Source: Kutzneria kofuensis
GTDB lineage: Bacteria; Actinomycetota; Actinomycetes; Mycobacteriales; Pseudonocardiaceae
DNA length: 64,000 bases
NCBI RefSeq assembly: GCF_014203355.1
Contig: NZ_JACHIR010000001.1
Location: 4,032,038 to 4,096,037 of the forward strand
Direction: 5' to 3'
Shown: positions 22,933 through 31,509 of the stretch, piece after piece
How positions within the stretch are numbered: the first letter of the stretch is position 1
Layout: every line of letters starts with the position of its first letter
Made by a program: the position numbers and the translations under genes
The notes under the pieces: model-generated
The model's database searches: none
What the model saw: the letters and a program-made list of their open reading frames with translations, nothing else
Told to the model about the DNA's origin: nothing

Positions 22933-24005
22933 AGCGGCAGCTCCGCCCGCACCACGAATCCCCCCTCGTCCCGCGACTGCGCCAGCAGCGTGCCGCCGAG
23001 CGCCAGCGCCCGTTCCCGCATGCCGCGAACCCCGTTGCCCGGCTCGGTCTGCACGGGCCGACCGTCGTCCCGCACCTCCACGGTCAGACAACCGTCGTCG
23101 CGCGAGAACCGCACGCTGACGGTACGCGCGTCCACGGCGTGCCGGACGGTGTTGGTGAGCGCCTCCTGCACGATCCGGTACGCCGTCGAGTCGACCGGCG
23201 CCGGCAAGTCGCCGGGTTCGCCGCTGACCTCCACGGACAGCCCGGCGCCCCGGGCGGAGCCGAGCAGCTCGTCGAGCCGGGACAGGCTGGGCGCGGGCGC
23301 CCGGTCCTCGCCGGAACGCAGCACACCGAGCGTGGCGCGCAGGTCGACGAGCGCCGCCCGGGAGGCCTCCTTGATCGCCAACAGCGCCTGCTTGGCCTCC
23401 TCGGGCCGCCGGTCGGCGACGTGCGCGCCCACCCCGGCCTGCACGTTGATCATCGCCAGGCTGTGCGCGACGACGTCGTGCACCTCGCGGGCGATACGCA
23501 GCCGCTCCTCCTCGGCGACCCGGCGGGCCCGTTCCTCGAAGACCTCGTGCTGCGACCGGCGACTGGCCCGCACGTATCGCGAGGCGACGCCGATCGAGAC
23601 CGCCACCGGCACGAAGAACACGTACCGAACGTCGGTCATGTCGCCGCCGGTGACGAACTGCGCGGCCACGAAGCCGACGATCAGCACCAGCCCGGCGATG
23701 CTCGACCGCAGCGGCCCCACCCGCTTGGCCAGCGTGTACAGCGCCAGCGCCGGGAACAGCGGCGTCGGGGCGAACGGGTTGCCGGAGTAGAGGTAGCTGA
23801 ACGCCAGCACCGTCGAGATCACGTACACCATGTACGGCCAGCGGTTGCGCCAGAACAGCGGCACCGCGCCGGACAGCATCCACGCCACGCCCAGCGCGTC
23901 GAACTGCGGCGGCGGCTGGCGCCAGTGCGCGGAAGCCCCCGCGATCAGCAGGCAGCCGATCGCGAGCGGAACGGGAAGCAGCACGGACTTCCGCCGGTGG
24001 GGCAC
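22929..24005 (-). CDS. sensor histidine kinase (HisKA_3 type)
   Basis: A 358-residue sensor. The N-terminal half has four to five membrane helices (about 7-155), a DUF-like sensing module without a large external loop. The HisKA_3 phospho-acceptor is in RIAREVHDVVAHSLAMI (His near residue 182), followed by a HATPase_c domain (about 260-358) with an N-box (VQEALTNTVRHA) and G-boxes (VRDDGRP, GNGVRGMRERALALGG). It phosphorylates the response regulator encoded next to it. The gene follows a parS-like palindrome in the gap from the gamma-glutamyltransferase gene. Confidence 0.93.
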   Translation of the reverse strand: MPHRRKSVLLPVPLAIGCLLIAGASAHWRQPPPQFDALGVAWMLSGAVPLFWRNRWPYMVYVISTVLAFSYLYSGNPFAPTPLFPALALYTLAKRVGPLRSSIAGLVLIVGFVAAQFVTGGDMTDVRYVFFVPVAVSIGVASRYVRASRRSQHEVFEERARRVAEEERLRIAREVHDVVAHSLAMINVQAGVGAHVADRRPEEAKQALLAIKEASRAALVDLRATLGVLRSGEDRAPAPSLSRLDELLGSARGAGLSVEVSGEPGDLPAPVDSTAYRIVQEALTNTVRHAVDARTVSVRFSRDDGCLTVEVRDDGRPVQTEPGNGVRGMRERALALGGTLLAQSRDEGGFVVRAELPL

Positions 24006-24067
24006 ACCCGGACGCTACGACATCGCACGCCGCTCCGCGTACGTCACGAAGCGGCAATGCGAACTAC

Positions 24068-24081
24068 GTTCCACGTGGAAC
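24068..24081. promoter_or_regulatory. candidate parS centromere site (ParB binding)
   Basis: GTTCCACGTGGAAC is a perfect 14-bp palindrome and fits the general parS pattern GTTNCACGTGNAAC. It lies in an intergenic gap of 81 bp between two leftward genes. The actinobacterial kinase operon at the right side of the window places this region near the replication origin, where parS sites cluster. Confidence 0.65.
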
Positions 24082-24086
24082 CTTGA

Positions 24087-25883
24087 TCACCGCCCGACGG
24101 CGTATCCCTGCATGCCACGGGCGTTGGCGCCGGCCCGCAGCAGCCCGCTCTCCGGATCACGGGACACCGCGGACAACCGCCCCAGCGCCCATGGCCCGGC
24201 ATCGACGACCTTGTGACCACGGGCGCGCAGCTCGTCGAAAGCCGCAGCGCCGAGTCGCGACTCCGCGACCAGCTCACCGGGCTGCCAGCTGCGCGGATAG
24301 AACGACAGCGGGAACGCGGCGGAGTGCCACATCGGCGCGTCGATCGCGGCCTGGAGGTTCAGCCCGCCGATGGTGTGGGCCAGCCAGAAACACAGCTGCC
24401 ACTGGTCCTGCTGGTCACCCCCGGGCGTGCCGAACGCCAGCGGCGCGCCGTCGCGCAGCGCCAGCGACGGGCTCAACGTGGTGCGCGGCCGGCGACCGGG
24501 CACGAGCGACGCCGGCAGGTTCTCCTCCAGCCAGAACATCTGAGCCCGGCTGCCGAGGGCGAAGCCGAGCGACGGGATCGTCGGCGAGGACTGGAGCCAG
24601 CCGCCGGACGGCGTCGCGGAGATGACGTTGCCCCAACGGTCCACCACGTCGATGTGCACGGTGTCGCCCCGCATCTGGCCCTCGCGGGTGACCGTCGGCT
24701 CGCCGACCGCCGCGTTCATCGGCGAGTCGTCTCCGCCGATGCCCCGGCCCTCGGCGATGTACGCCGGCAGCCGCGGCGCACGGCCGCCGGGCGAGCCCGG
24801 CCGCAGCTCCAGCGACGCCCGGTCGTCGATCAACGCCAGCCGCGAAGCGGTGTACTCGGCGGAAAGCAGGTCCGCCATCGGCACATCGGCACTGTCGCCG
24901 TACCAGGCCTCGCGGTCGGCGAAGGCCAGCTTGGCGACCTCGATGGCCAGGTGCACCGTCTCGGCGGTCGGCACGCCGTCCACGTACGCGAGCCGGTCGC
25001 GCAGCTCGTGCAGCATCAGGGCCTGCTGGGCCAGGGTCGGGCCCTGGCTCCACGGCCCGCACTTGGCCAACGTCCAGTCCCCGACCTGCACGGTCACCGG
25101 GTCCTCGTACGTTGCCGACCAGGAAGCCATGTCCTGCCCGGTCAACACGCCGGCGTGGTCGCGGCCGGAGTCGTCCCGGTGCGGCTTGCGGCTGAACGCC
25201 TCGATCTCCGCGGCGACGAACCCCTGGTACCACGCCTTCCGGGCCGCCTCGATCTGCGCTTCCCGGTCGCTGCCAACGGATTCCGCCTCGCGCAGCAGCC
25301 GCTCCCAGGTGTCGGCCAGCACCGGGTTGGGGAAGAGGGTGCCGGCCTTGGGCACCTCGCCGCCGGGCAGCCACAGCTCGGCCGATGTGGGCCAGTGTTC
25401 TGTGAACAGCTGCCGGACGCCCTCGATCGTGGTCGGGATCCGTTCCACCAGAGGGAAACCGTTGCGGGCGTAGCCGATCGCGTAGTCCAGCACCTCGCGC
25501 AGCGACTTGGTGCCGTGATCGCGCAGCAGCGTCAGCCAGCCGTCCCACGCGCCCGGCACCACCGCGGCCAGCAAACCGCTGCCCGGAACCAGGTCCAGGC
25601 CGAGATCGCGATAGTGCTCGATGGTCGCCCCGGCCGGCGCGACCCCCTGGCCGCACAGCACTCGCGGCGTCGGATCGGCCGCCGTCGAGAAGATCGCCGG
25701 CATGTCGCCGCCCGGGCCGACCAGGTGCGGCTCCACCACCTGCAGCACGAAACCGGCCGCCGTGGCGGCGTCGAACGCGTTGCCGCCGGATTCCAGCACC
25801 GCCATGCCGGCGGCGGACGCGAGCCAGTGGGTGGACGCAACCATGCCGACCGTGCCGGTCAGCTCCGGGCGAGTGGTGAACAT
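24087..25883 (-). CDS. ggt: gamma-glutamyltransferase-family Ntn hydrolase
   Basis: A 598-residue enzyme of the gamma-glutamyltransferase family. The phrase MVASTHWLASAAGMAVLESGGNAFDAA is the family N-terminus, and RGDTVHID contains the Thr that would be the autocatalytic cleavage site and nucleophile. FGTPGGDQQDQWQ is the G-G-x-x-Q-x-Q-x substrate loop. It hydrolyses or transfers gamma-glutamyl groups, for example from glutathione-like thiols or other gamma-glutamyl amides. No signal peptide is visible, so it may act in the cytoplasm. The ATG at 25883 gives a full-length protein. It is the first gene of its run, seven bases downstream of the UDP-glucose dehydrogenase stop. Confidence 0.88.
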   Translation of the reverse strand: MFTTRPELTGTVGMVASTHWLASAAGMAVLESGGNAFDAATAAGFVLQVVEPHLVGPGGDMPAIFSTAADPTPRVLCGQGVAPAGATIEHYRDLGLDLVPGSGLLAAVVPGAWDGWLTLLRDHGTKSLREVLDYAIGYARNGFPLVERIPTTIEGVRQLFTEHWPTSAELWLPGGEVPKAGTLFPNPVLADTWERLLREAESVGSDREAQIEAARKAWYQGFVAAEIEAFSRKPHRDDSGRDHAGVLTGQDMASWSATYEDPVTVQVGDWTLAKCGPWSQGPTLAQQALMLHELRDRLAYVDGVPTAETVHLAIEVAKLAFADREAWYGDSADVPMADLLSAEYTASRLALIDDRASLELRPGSPGGRAPRLPAYIAEGRGIGGDDSPMNAAVGEPTVTREGQMRGDTVHIDVVDRWGNVISATPSGGWLQSSPTIPSLGFALGSRAQMFWLEENLPASLVPGRRPRTTLSPSLALRDGAPLAFGTPGGDQQDQWQLCFWLAHTIGGLNLQAAIDAPMWHSAAFPLSFYPRSWQPGELVAESRLGAAAFDELRARGHKVVDAGPWALGRLSAVSRDPESGLLRAGANARGMQGYAVGR

Positions 25884-25890
25884 GACCCCA

Positions 25891-27204
25891 TCAGATCACG
25901 GCGGCGAGGCTCTGGCCCACGTCCAGGTGCCCGCGGCCGACGCCCCACCAGGTCAGGCCGTGCCGGCCCAGCGCGTCGGGGTCCAGGTGGTTGCGGGTGT
26001 CGACGACAACGCAGCCGGCGGCCAGCTCGCGGATCCGGGACCAGTCCAGGCCGCGGAACTCCGGCCATTCGGTCAGCACCACGACGGTGTCGGCGTCCTT
26101 GGCCGCCTCGTACGCGTCCGACACCACCCGGATGCCGTCGACGTCGTGGTCGATGCCCGGGTCGTAGCCGGTGAGCTCCGCGCCTTCGGCCCGCAGCAGC
26201 GCCGCGACGGCGAGCGCCGGCGAGTCGCGCAGGTCGTTCGTGCCGGCCTTGAACGCCAGGCCCAGCAGTCCGATCCGACGTCCGCGCAGCCGGCCACCGG
26301 CGGCCTCGCGGATCTTGGCCACGATCAGCTGCCGCTGGTGGCTGTTGGTCTCGATGGTGGCCTGCAGCAACGAGAAGTCGTAGCCGACGGCGGCCGCGAC
26401 CTGCAGCAGCGCCTGCGTGTCCTTGGGCAGGCACGAACCGCCCCAGCCGGGGCCGGGCTGCAGGAACGACTGGCCGATGCGGCGGTCGTAGCCCATGCCC
26501 TCGGTGACGTCAGCGACGTCAGCGCCCAGGCGTTCGCACAGCTCGGCGATCGCGTTGACGTAGGACAGCTTCATCGCCAGGAAGCAGTTCGCGGCGTACT
26601 TGACCATCTCGGCGCTGGCCGCGTCGGTGAGCACGGTCGGCGCGCCCAGGCGCGCGTACAGGGCGGCGACCCGCTCGGCCGCGTCCTGGATGTCGCAGCC
26701 GACGACGATCCGGTCCGGGTTCAGGAAGTCGTGCACCGCGGTGCCTTCGCGGAGGAACTCCGGGTTCGACACCACCGGCACGTCCTTGCGCTTGAGCAGG
26801 CCCGACACCCGGGCCGCGGTGCCCACCGGCACCGTCGACTTGTTCACGACGATGCTGCCGACCGGCAGGATCGTGCGCACCTCGGAGATCACCGACTCGA
26901 CCGCGGCGAGGTCGGCCGCGCCGCCCTGGCCCATCGGCGTCGGCACGCACAGGAACACCACCTCGGCGTCGCCGACCGCGGCCGACGCGCCCACCACGAA
27001 CTCCAGCCGGCCGCCGGCCATCCCCTCCGCGACCAGCTCGGCCAGCCCCGGCTCCAGGATCGTCACCTTGCCGGCGCGCAGCCGTTCCACCTTGGCCACG
27101 TCCACGTCCGCGCACACCACGTGGTGCCCGAGCGAGGCCAGACAGGCCCCCGTGGTCAGACCCACGTACCCGGTCCCGATCACCGCGATTCGACGAGCGA
27201 ACAC
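25891..27204 (-). CDS. ugd: UDP-glucose/GDP-mannose 6-dehydrogenase
   Basis: A 437-residue NAD-dependent dehydrogenase that oxidises a nucleotide sugar twice to the uronic acid, supplying surface polysaccharides. The Rossmann motif is IAVIGTGYVGLTTGACLASLGHHV; the catalytic Cys is in GWGGSCLPKDTQAL; the substrate lysine region is NCFLAMKLSYVNAI; and PEFLREG is intact. Start GTG 27204 is chosen for the N-terminus VFARRIAVIGTGYVG; longer in-frame extensions upstream are not conserved-looking. It could feed UDP-glucuronate to the glycan locus at 7-19 kb. Confidence 0.93.
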   Translation of the reverse strand: MFARRIAVIGTGYVGLTTGACLASLGHHVVCADVDVAKVERLRAGKVTILEPGLAELVAEGMAGGRLEFVVGASAAVGDAEVVFLCVPTPMGQGGAADLAAVESVISEVRTILPVGSIVVNKSTVPVGTAARVSGLLKRKDVPVVSNPEFLREGTAVHDFLNPDRIVVGCDIQDAAERVAALYARLGAPTVLTDAASAEMVKYAANCFLAMKLSYVNAIAELCERLGADVADVTEGMGYDRRIGQSFLQPGPGWGGSCLPKDTQALLQVAAAVGYDFSLLQATIETNSHQRQLIVAKIREAAGGRLRGRRIGLLGLAFKAGTNDLRDSPALAVAALLRAEGAELTGYDPGIDHDVDGIRVVSDAYEAAKDADTVVVLTEWPEFRGLDWSRIRELAAGCVVVDTRNHLDPDALGRHGLTWWGVGRGHLDVGQSLAAVI

Positions 27205-27337
27205 CTCGCACCACCCCGACCTGGTCGCAGGAGCTTCCGGTCCCGACGGTCGCAGGCGGAGTTGACGGGCCCGCTGGCTTAGGCCGTACAGGTGGTGAAC
27301 ACCCGGTGGCGCTACCCGAGGTTTAGGGTTTCCGCCC

Positions 27338-28300
27338 GTGGAGCAACGTCGCCTGGGTGATTCCGGTCTTGTCGTCAGCGCGGTCGGCCTGGGGTGCAAC
27401 AACCTCGGCCGGCCCGGCACCTCGACGGAGACGCTGGCCGGCGCCCGTGCCGTGGTGGAATCCGCGCTGGACAACGGGATCACGTTCTTCGACGTCGCGG
27501 ACGTGTACGGCGCGCCGCGCGGCCGCAGCGAGGAGCTGCTCGGGCAAGCGCTCTCCGGGCGTCGCGAACACGCCGTGATCGCCACCAAGTTCGGCGTGGA
27601 CATGCAGGGCGTCAACGGTCCCGACTTCGGCGCCCGCGGGTCCCGGCGGTACGTGCGGCGGGCCGTCGAGTCGTCGCTGCGCCGGCTCAACACCGACTGG
27701 ATCGACCTGTACCAGCTGCACCGGCCGGATCCGCGGACGCCGCTGGCGGAGACGCTGTCCGTGCTGGACGACCTCGTGCACGAGGGCAAGATCCGCTACG
27801 TCGGGCACTGCAACCTGGCCGGCTGGCAGATCGCCGACGCGGCGTGGACGGCCCAGACCGAGCACGTGGCCGCGCCGGTGTCCGCGCAGAACCACTACTC
27901 GCTGCTGGAGCGGGAGGTGGAGCGCGAGGTCCTGCCGGCGTGCCACCGGTTCGGGCTCGGGCTGCTGCCGTACTTCCCGCTGGCCAACGGCTTGCTGACG
28001 GGCAAGTACCGGCAGGACGCCGAGCCGCCGATCGGGTCCCGGCTGTCCGGCCGGGAGCGGCTGCTGTCCGAGGCGCCGTGGGACCGGATCGAGAAGCTGC
28101 GGGCGTTCGCCGAGGAGCGGGACGTGCCGATGGTGCGGCTGGCGATCGGCTGGCTGGCCGCGCAGCCCTCGGTGGCGTCGGTGATCTGCGGCGCGACGAG
28201 CCCCGAGCAGGTGCGGACCAACGCCCGCGCCGGCGAGCTCACGCTCACCCCCGCCGACCTGGACCTGCTGGACGAAATATGTCCGCCGGGTCGTCGCTGA
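27338..28300 (+). CDS. aldo/keto reductase
   Basis: A 320-residue aldo/keto reductase. The tetrad can be seen as Asp in FFDVADVYG, Tyr in the same phrase, Lys in ATKFGVDMQG and His in RYVGHCNLAG. The family signature EELLGQALSGRREH follows. It should reduce a carbonyl group with NADPH; the group that contains YghZ-like and KefB-like reductases fits best by eye. The GTG at 27338 has no ribosome site and may be leaderless. It is transcribed away from the dehydrogenase gene, with 133 bp between them. Confidence 0.92.
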   Translation: MEQRRLGDSGLVVSAVGLGCNNLGRPGTSTETLAGARAVVESALDNGITFFDVADVYGAPRGRSEELLGQALSGRREHAVIATKFGVDMQGVNGPDFGARGSRRYVRRAVESSLRRLNTDWIDLYQLHRPDPRTPLAETLSVLDDLVHEGKIRYVGHCNLAGWQIADAAWTAQTEHVAAPVSAQNHYSLLEREVEREVLPACHRFGLGLLPYFPLANGLLTGKYRQDAEPPIGSRLSGRERLLSEAPWDRIEKLRAFAEERDVPMVRLAIGWLAAQPSVASVICGATSPEQVRTNARAGELTLTPADLDLLDEICPPGRR

Positions 28301-28388
28301 GTGTGATGCTCGTCATCCCCCGGTAGGAGGCCGGAACAGCACCTGCGGCCGACGCGGGATCCGACCGCCGGCGCGCACCCTGGTTGAC

Positions 28389-28502
28389 ATGGAACTTCTG
28401 CAGATCGCGGGACTGTTCGTGGGTGGCGCGCTGGTGGTGTCCCTGCCGCTGCTGGTGATGCTGCGCCTGTTGCAGGACCCCTCGGACCGACACGACGTCT
28501 GA
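28389..28502 (+). CDS. 37-residue single-helix membrane microprotein
   Basis: A short gene with ATG at 28389 that encodes one hydrophobic helix (residues 7-27, LFVGGALVVSLPLLVML) and the polar tail LLQDPSDRHDV. No good ribosome site is visible. The codons keep the high GC3 of neighbours. It lies between the aldo/keto reductase (89 bp) and the SDR gene (26 bp). It resembles the microprotein at 19765 in length, single helix and a PSDR-like end. I cannot name a function. Confidence 0.45.
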   Translation: MELLQIAGLFVGGALVVSLPLLVMLRLLQDPSDRHDV

Positions 28503-28528
28503 TCGATCCAGCAGGTTAGCCTCGCCGG

Positions 28529-29287
28529 ATGCAGATCTCTGACAACGCGGCGATCGTGACCGGTGGGGCGTCGGGGCTGGGCGGGGCGACCGCGCGGGCG
28601 CTGGCCGCCCGGGGCGCCAAGGTGTTCGCCCTCGACCTGCCCAAGGCCGTCGCCAACGCCGATGCCGTCGACGGCGTGACCTACGTCGAGGCGGACGTCA
28701 CCAGCGCCGAGCAGGTGCAGGCCGCGGTGGACACCGTGGTCGCCGCCGGCGCGCCGCTGCGCATCACCGTGAACTGCGCGGGGGTGGGCACCGCCGGCCG
28801 GATCGTCGGCAAGAACGGCCCGCACGACCTGGACACGTACCGGAAGGTCATCGAGGTCAACCTGATCGGCACGTTCAACGTGCTGCGGCTGGCCGCCGAC
28901 GCCATCGCCAAGACGCCCGCGCTGGACGACGGGCAGCGCGGCGTTGTGATCAACACGGCGTCGGTCGCCGCGTTCGACGGCCAGATCGGGCAGGCGGCGT
29001 ACTCGTCGTCCAAGGGCGGCGTCGTCGGCCTGACCCTGCCGGCCGCCCGCGAGCTGGCCTCCTCCGGCATCCGCGTGATGACGATCGCGCCCGGCATCAT
29101 CGACACCCCGATGCTGGCCGGCGTCTCCGAGGACTTCCGCGCCGGCCTCGCCGCCGGCGTTCCGTTCCCGAAGCGCCTCGGCCGTCCCGAGGAGTACGCA
29201 CAGCTGGCCGTCGCCATCGTCGAGCACGACTACCTCAACGGCGAGGTCATCCGCATGGACGGCGCCCTGCGCATGGCGCCGCGCTAG
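28529..29287 (+). CDS. short-chain dehydrogenase/reductase (HSD10-like)
   Basis: A 252-residue classical SDR. The cofactor loop is TGGASGLGGATARAL, the acidic residue after the second strand (ALDLP) favours NAD, NCAGVG is present, and the catalytic triad is Ser in NTASVAAF and Tyr/Lys in YSSSKGG. The sequence pattern (DGQIGQAAYSSSKGGVVGLTLPAAREL) is that of 3-hydroxyacyl-CoA dehydrogenase type II / HSD10 relatives, so oxidation of hydroxyacyl-CoA or steroid-like alcohols is likely. The ATG at 28529 gives the normal length. Confidence 0.92.
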   Translation: MQISDNAAIVTGGASGLGGATARALAARGAKVFALDLPKAVANADAVDGVTYVEADVTSAEQVQAAVDTVVAAGAPLRITVNCAGVGTAGRIVGKNGPHDLDTYRKVIEVNLIGTFNVLRLAADAIAKTPALDDGQRGVVINTASVAAFDGQIGQAAYSSSKGGVVGLTLPAARELASSGIRVMTIAPGIIDTPMLAGVSEDFRAGLAAGVPFPKRLGRPEEYAQLAVAIVEHDYLNGEVIRMDGALRMAPR

Positions 29288-29305
29288 TCAACCCCCCAAC
29301 GCTCG

Positions 29306-29348
29306 GAAAGGACCATTCCACGCGTTCAACGTCAGGAATGGTCCTTTC
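29306..29348. terminator. bidirectional hairpin between convergent genes
   Basis: A perfect 14-bp stem (GAAAGGACCATTCC at 29306-29319, GGAATGGTCCTTTC at 29335-29348) with a 15-nt loop. It lies between the rightward SDR and the leftward nuclease gene and ends in CTTTC/GAAAG on both sides, so it could stop transcription in either direction. Hairpins with the same GGACCATTCC arms are, as I recall, frequent between genes in this order. Confidence 0.7.
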
Positions 29349-29355
29349 ACGCAGC

Positions 29356-30993
29356 TCAGAGGTCGCCGGCGAAGGGCAGCTCGTCCATCGCCGGCGAGCT
29401 CATCCACTCCCGCAACGCCAGCGTGGCGCGGACGTCGTCCTCGTTGTACTCGAGCAGCCGCTGCCGCTGGGACACCTCGGCGGGCGCGCCGTCCATGCCG
29501 ACCGCGTCGCGGTACCAGCGCATCGAGTTCTCGCCGCCCGCCTCCGGGTCGCGCCAGTGGAAGCCGGCGACCGGCGCGATGATCTTCAGGCCCTTGCCGT
29601 GCGCGCACAGGAACTGGTCCCGGACCACACCGAACACGTCCACCCAGGCGGGGTCGCGGATGAAGGCGTTCACCTGCGCGACGGTCGGCACGCCCGGCTT
29701 GCCGGCGAAGCGCTCGGCCGAGGACAGCAGCCAGCGGTTCTCGGCCAGCTCGTTGTAGCAGTAGGCGCGGAAGGTCAGGCCGTGCGCGAGCGCCTTGTCC
29801 CGGATCCGCATCAGCCACGTCCAGAACTCGCCGAAGGACCGCGCCTCGTCGTCGTCCGGCAGCGGCTCCCAGCTGACGAACGGCCGGTAGCCCTGCCGCT
29901 CGCCGATGTCCTTGCCGGTCAGCAGGCAGCCCCACATGTACGCGCCGGCGTCGCCGAAGCTCTCCATGTCGATGTCGACCTCGACGTCCGCGCGCGGCAC
30001 GCGGACCTTGCGCACCCGGCGGACCACGGTCAGGTCGCGCAGCCAGGCCCGGGCCAGCACCACGGCGTCCGACAGCGGCATGCCCACCAGCGGCGTCGCC
30101 AGCTTCGTCGCCGGATCCATCGCCGCAAGCTCGTCCACCGTGGACACGCCCAGCTTGCGCAGCGCGAAGGCATCCTCGCCGCGGACCACCAGGCTCACGT
30201 CGCGGGCCTCGTTCAGGGCCACGTCGCAGACCGGCCACCACGGGCAGCTGCGGCATTCGACGATCCGGGACGGCCTGGCCAGCGGCTCGGCGCCGGAGGC
30301 CGCCGCGTTCGCCACGGCCAGCCGGTCAGCGAAGCGCATGTCGTACTCGGACAACGCGGTCCGCGCACCCGGCCAGGTCGGGGCGTCGAGGTCGTGCCAG
30401 AGGACGACATCGGCGTCCATGCCGACCACGCCGCCGTAGGACCGACCGCTCGCGGCGAAGCCGCTCGACTGCAGCATCCGCTGGGCGTGGGCGAGCCGGA
30501 GCTGGTCACGGGGCTGCGGGCGGACCTTGCGCAGCGGGTCCGAGCGGATCCCCATCGGCGTCGGCTCGCTCAGCGGCGACGTCCGGGCGCCCGTGCCGGG
30601 GTCGGTCACCTTGTGCCGGACCACCAGCACCGGGACGTATCCCGTGCTCACGCGGACCAGCAGGTCGATGCCGCCGCGCCGGCCACCGGCTGGATCCCGC
30701 GGCAGCTGCGGCGCCCACACGAACGGCGCGCCCGCCGAGAGGGCAGCCACCGTCGCCCGCTCCCGGTCGGCCGTCTTGGCGTCGAGCGGGATCTCCGTCC
30801 AGGCCGAGCCGGCCATCGTGGCCATCCGGTCGGCGACGGCCCGGCGGTGCGCCATCGCGTCGGCGCGGCGCTGCTCGCCGGTCGGGTCCGGCGGCGCCTT
30901 GGGCGCGTCCGCCATGGCCGGGTCGTTCTCCAGGTGCACGCGCCGCCGGCAGCGGGTCACCACACCGGCGTCGAGCAGCACCGAAGACGTCAC
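29356..30993 (-). CDS. TM0106-type RecB-like nuclease
   Basis: A 545-residue protein. The N-terminal half is a Cas4/RecB-like nuclease region with PVLVVRHK as a likely catalytic strand (D/E-x-K type) and a Cys pattern CRSCPWWPVC that may hold an iron-sulphur cluster. The C-terminal half is an RNase H-like 3'-5' exonuclease fold with VDIDMES, GGENSMRWYRDAV and YNEDDVRAT. This matches the TM0106 family of putative RecB-like nucleases. GTG 30993 is chosen as start (VTSSVLLDAGVV); an open frame upstream is not conserved-looking. Its role in DNA repair or mobile-DNA defence is unproven. Confidence 0.85.
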   Translation of the reverse strand: MTSSVLLDAGVVTRCRRRVHLENDPAMADAPKAPPDPTGEQRRADAMAHRRAVADRMATMAGSAWTEIPLDAKTADRERATVAALSAGAPFVWAPQLPRDPAGGRRGGIDLLVRVSTGYVPVLVVRHKVTDPGTGARTSPLSEPTPMGIRSDPLRKVRPQPRDQLRLAHAQRMLQSSGFAASGRSYGGVVGMDADVVLWHDLDAPTWPGARTALSEYDMRFADRLAVANAAASGAEPLARPSRIVECRSCPWWPVCDVALNEARDVSLVVRGEDAFALRKLGVSTVDELAAMDPATKLATPLVGMPLSDAVVLARAWLRDLTVVRRVRKVRVPRADVEVDIDMESFGDAGAYMWGCLLTGKDIGERQGYRPFVSWEPLPDDDEARSFGEFWTWLMRIRDKALAHGLTFRAYCYNELAENRWLLSSAERFAGKPGVPTVAQVNAFIRDPAWVDVFGVVRDQFLCAHGKGLKIIAPVAGFHWRDPEAGGENSMRWYRDAVGMDGAPAEVSQRQRLLEYNEDDVRATLALREWMSSPAMDELPFAGDL

Positions 30994-31071
30994 GATGAGC
31001 AGCCTAGTTCCGCCCGTCGGGCTGCGTGTCGACGGCCGGTGGATCTCCACCGGCCGGACTAGAGTCCACCT

Positions 31072-31509
31072 GTGGCACGCAACCGGTCGAAGCCTCGGCT
31101 CACTCCCGCTCGCGCCAAGAACCTGATCGGCCTGGCCAAGGTGGTCGGCCCGGCTGTCGTGCCCGTCGTCGCGCCCTACGCGCTGCGCGCCGCCTCGATG
31201 GCGCGGGACGCCGTGGACAAGATGCGCGCCCGCCGCCTCGGTGTCGAGGTGAAAGACCTCGCCACCTACTCCGGCCGCGGCGGCGCACTGCACGCCCGCA
31301 TCGCCGGCGCCGCGCAGGCGGCCGCCGACCTGCGCGCTTCCGACGCCGCGTTCGCCGACGCGAGCGAAGCTCGGCTCACCCAGCTCGCCGCCGCCGTACG
31401 GGCCGCCGAGCGGATGCCGAATGCCCGTCGCAAGGCGGCGCACAAGGCCGTCAGCCTGGAGCTGGACCGGCTGGAAGAGGACATGCTCCGCCGGCTCGGC
31501 CTGAACTAG
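31072..31509 (+). CDS. DUF6474-family protein
   Basis: A 145-residue protein that fits the actinobacterial DUF6474 family as I recall it: basic N-terminus RSKPRLTPARAKNLIG, hydrophobic VVGPAVVPVVAPYALRAAS, then RARRLGVEVKDLATYSGRGGALHARIAGAA and a charged helix. The family has no known function. The start is the GTG at 31072. It is divergent from the nuclease gene (78 bp apart). Its stop shares CTAG with the convergent membrane-protein gene. Confidence 0.75.
   Translation: MARNRSKPRLTPARAKNLIGLAKVVGPAVVPVVAPYALRAASMARDAVDKMRARRLGVEVKDLATYSGRGGALHARIAGAAQAAADLRASDAAFADASEARLTQLAAAVRAAERMPNARRKAAHKAVSLELDRLEEDMLRRLGLN

Noticed and set aside
24213-26174. 653-codon rightward frame opposite the gamma-glutamyltransferase gene
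   Set aside because: Arg/Gln/Gly-rich shadow; the leftward gene has clear family motifs.
27108-27123. Palindrome CACCACGTGGTG in the UDP-glucose dehydrogenase gene as a parS site
   Set aside because: The outer bases do not fit GTTNCACGTGNAAC and the match is explained by codons.
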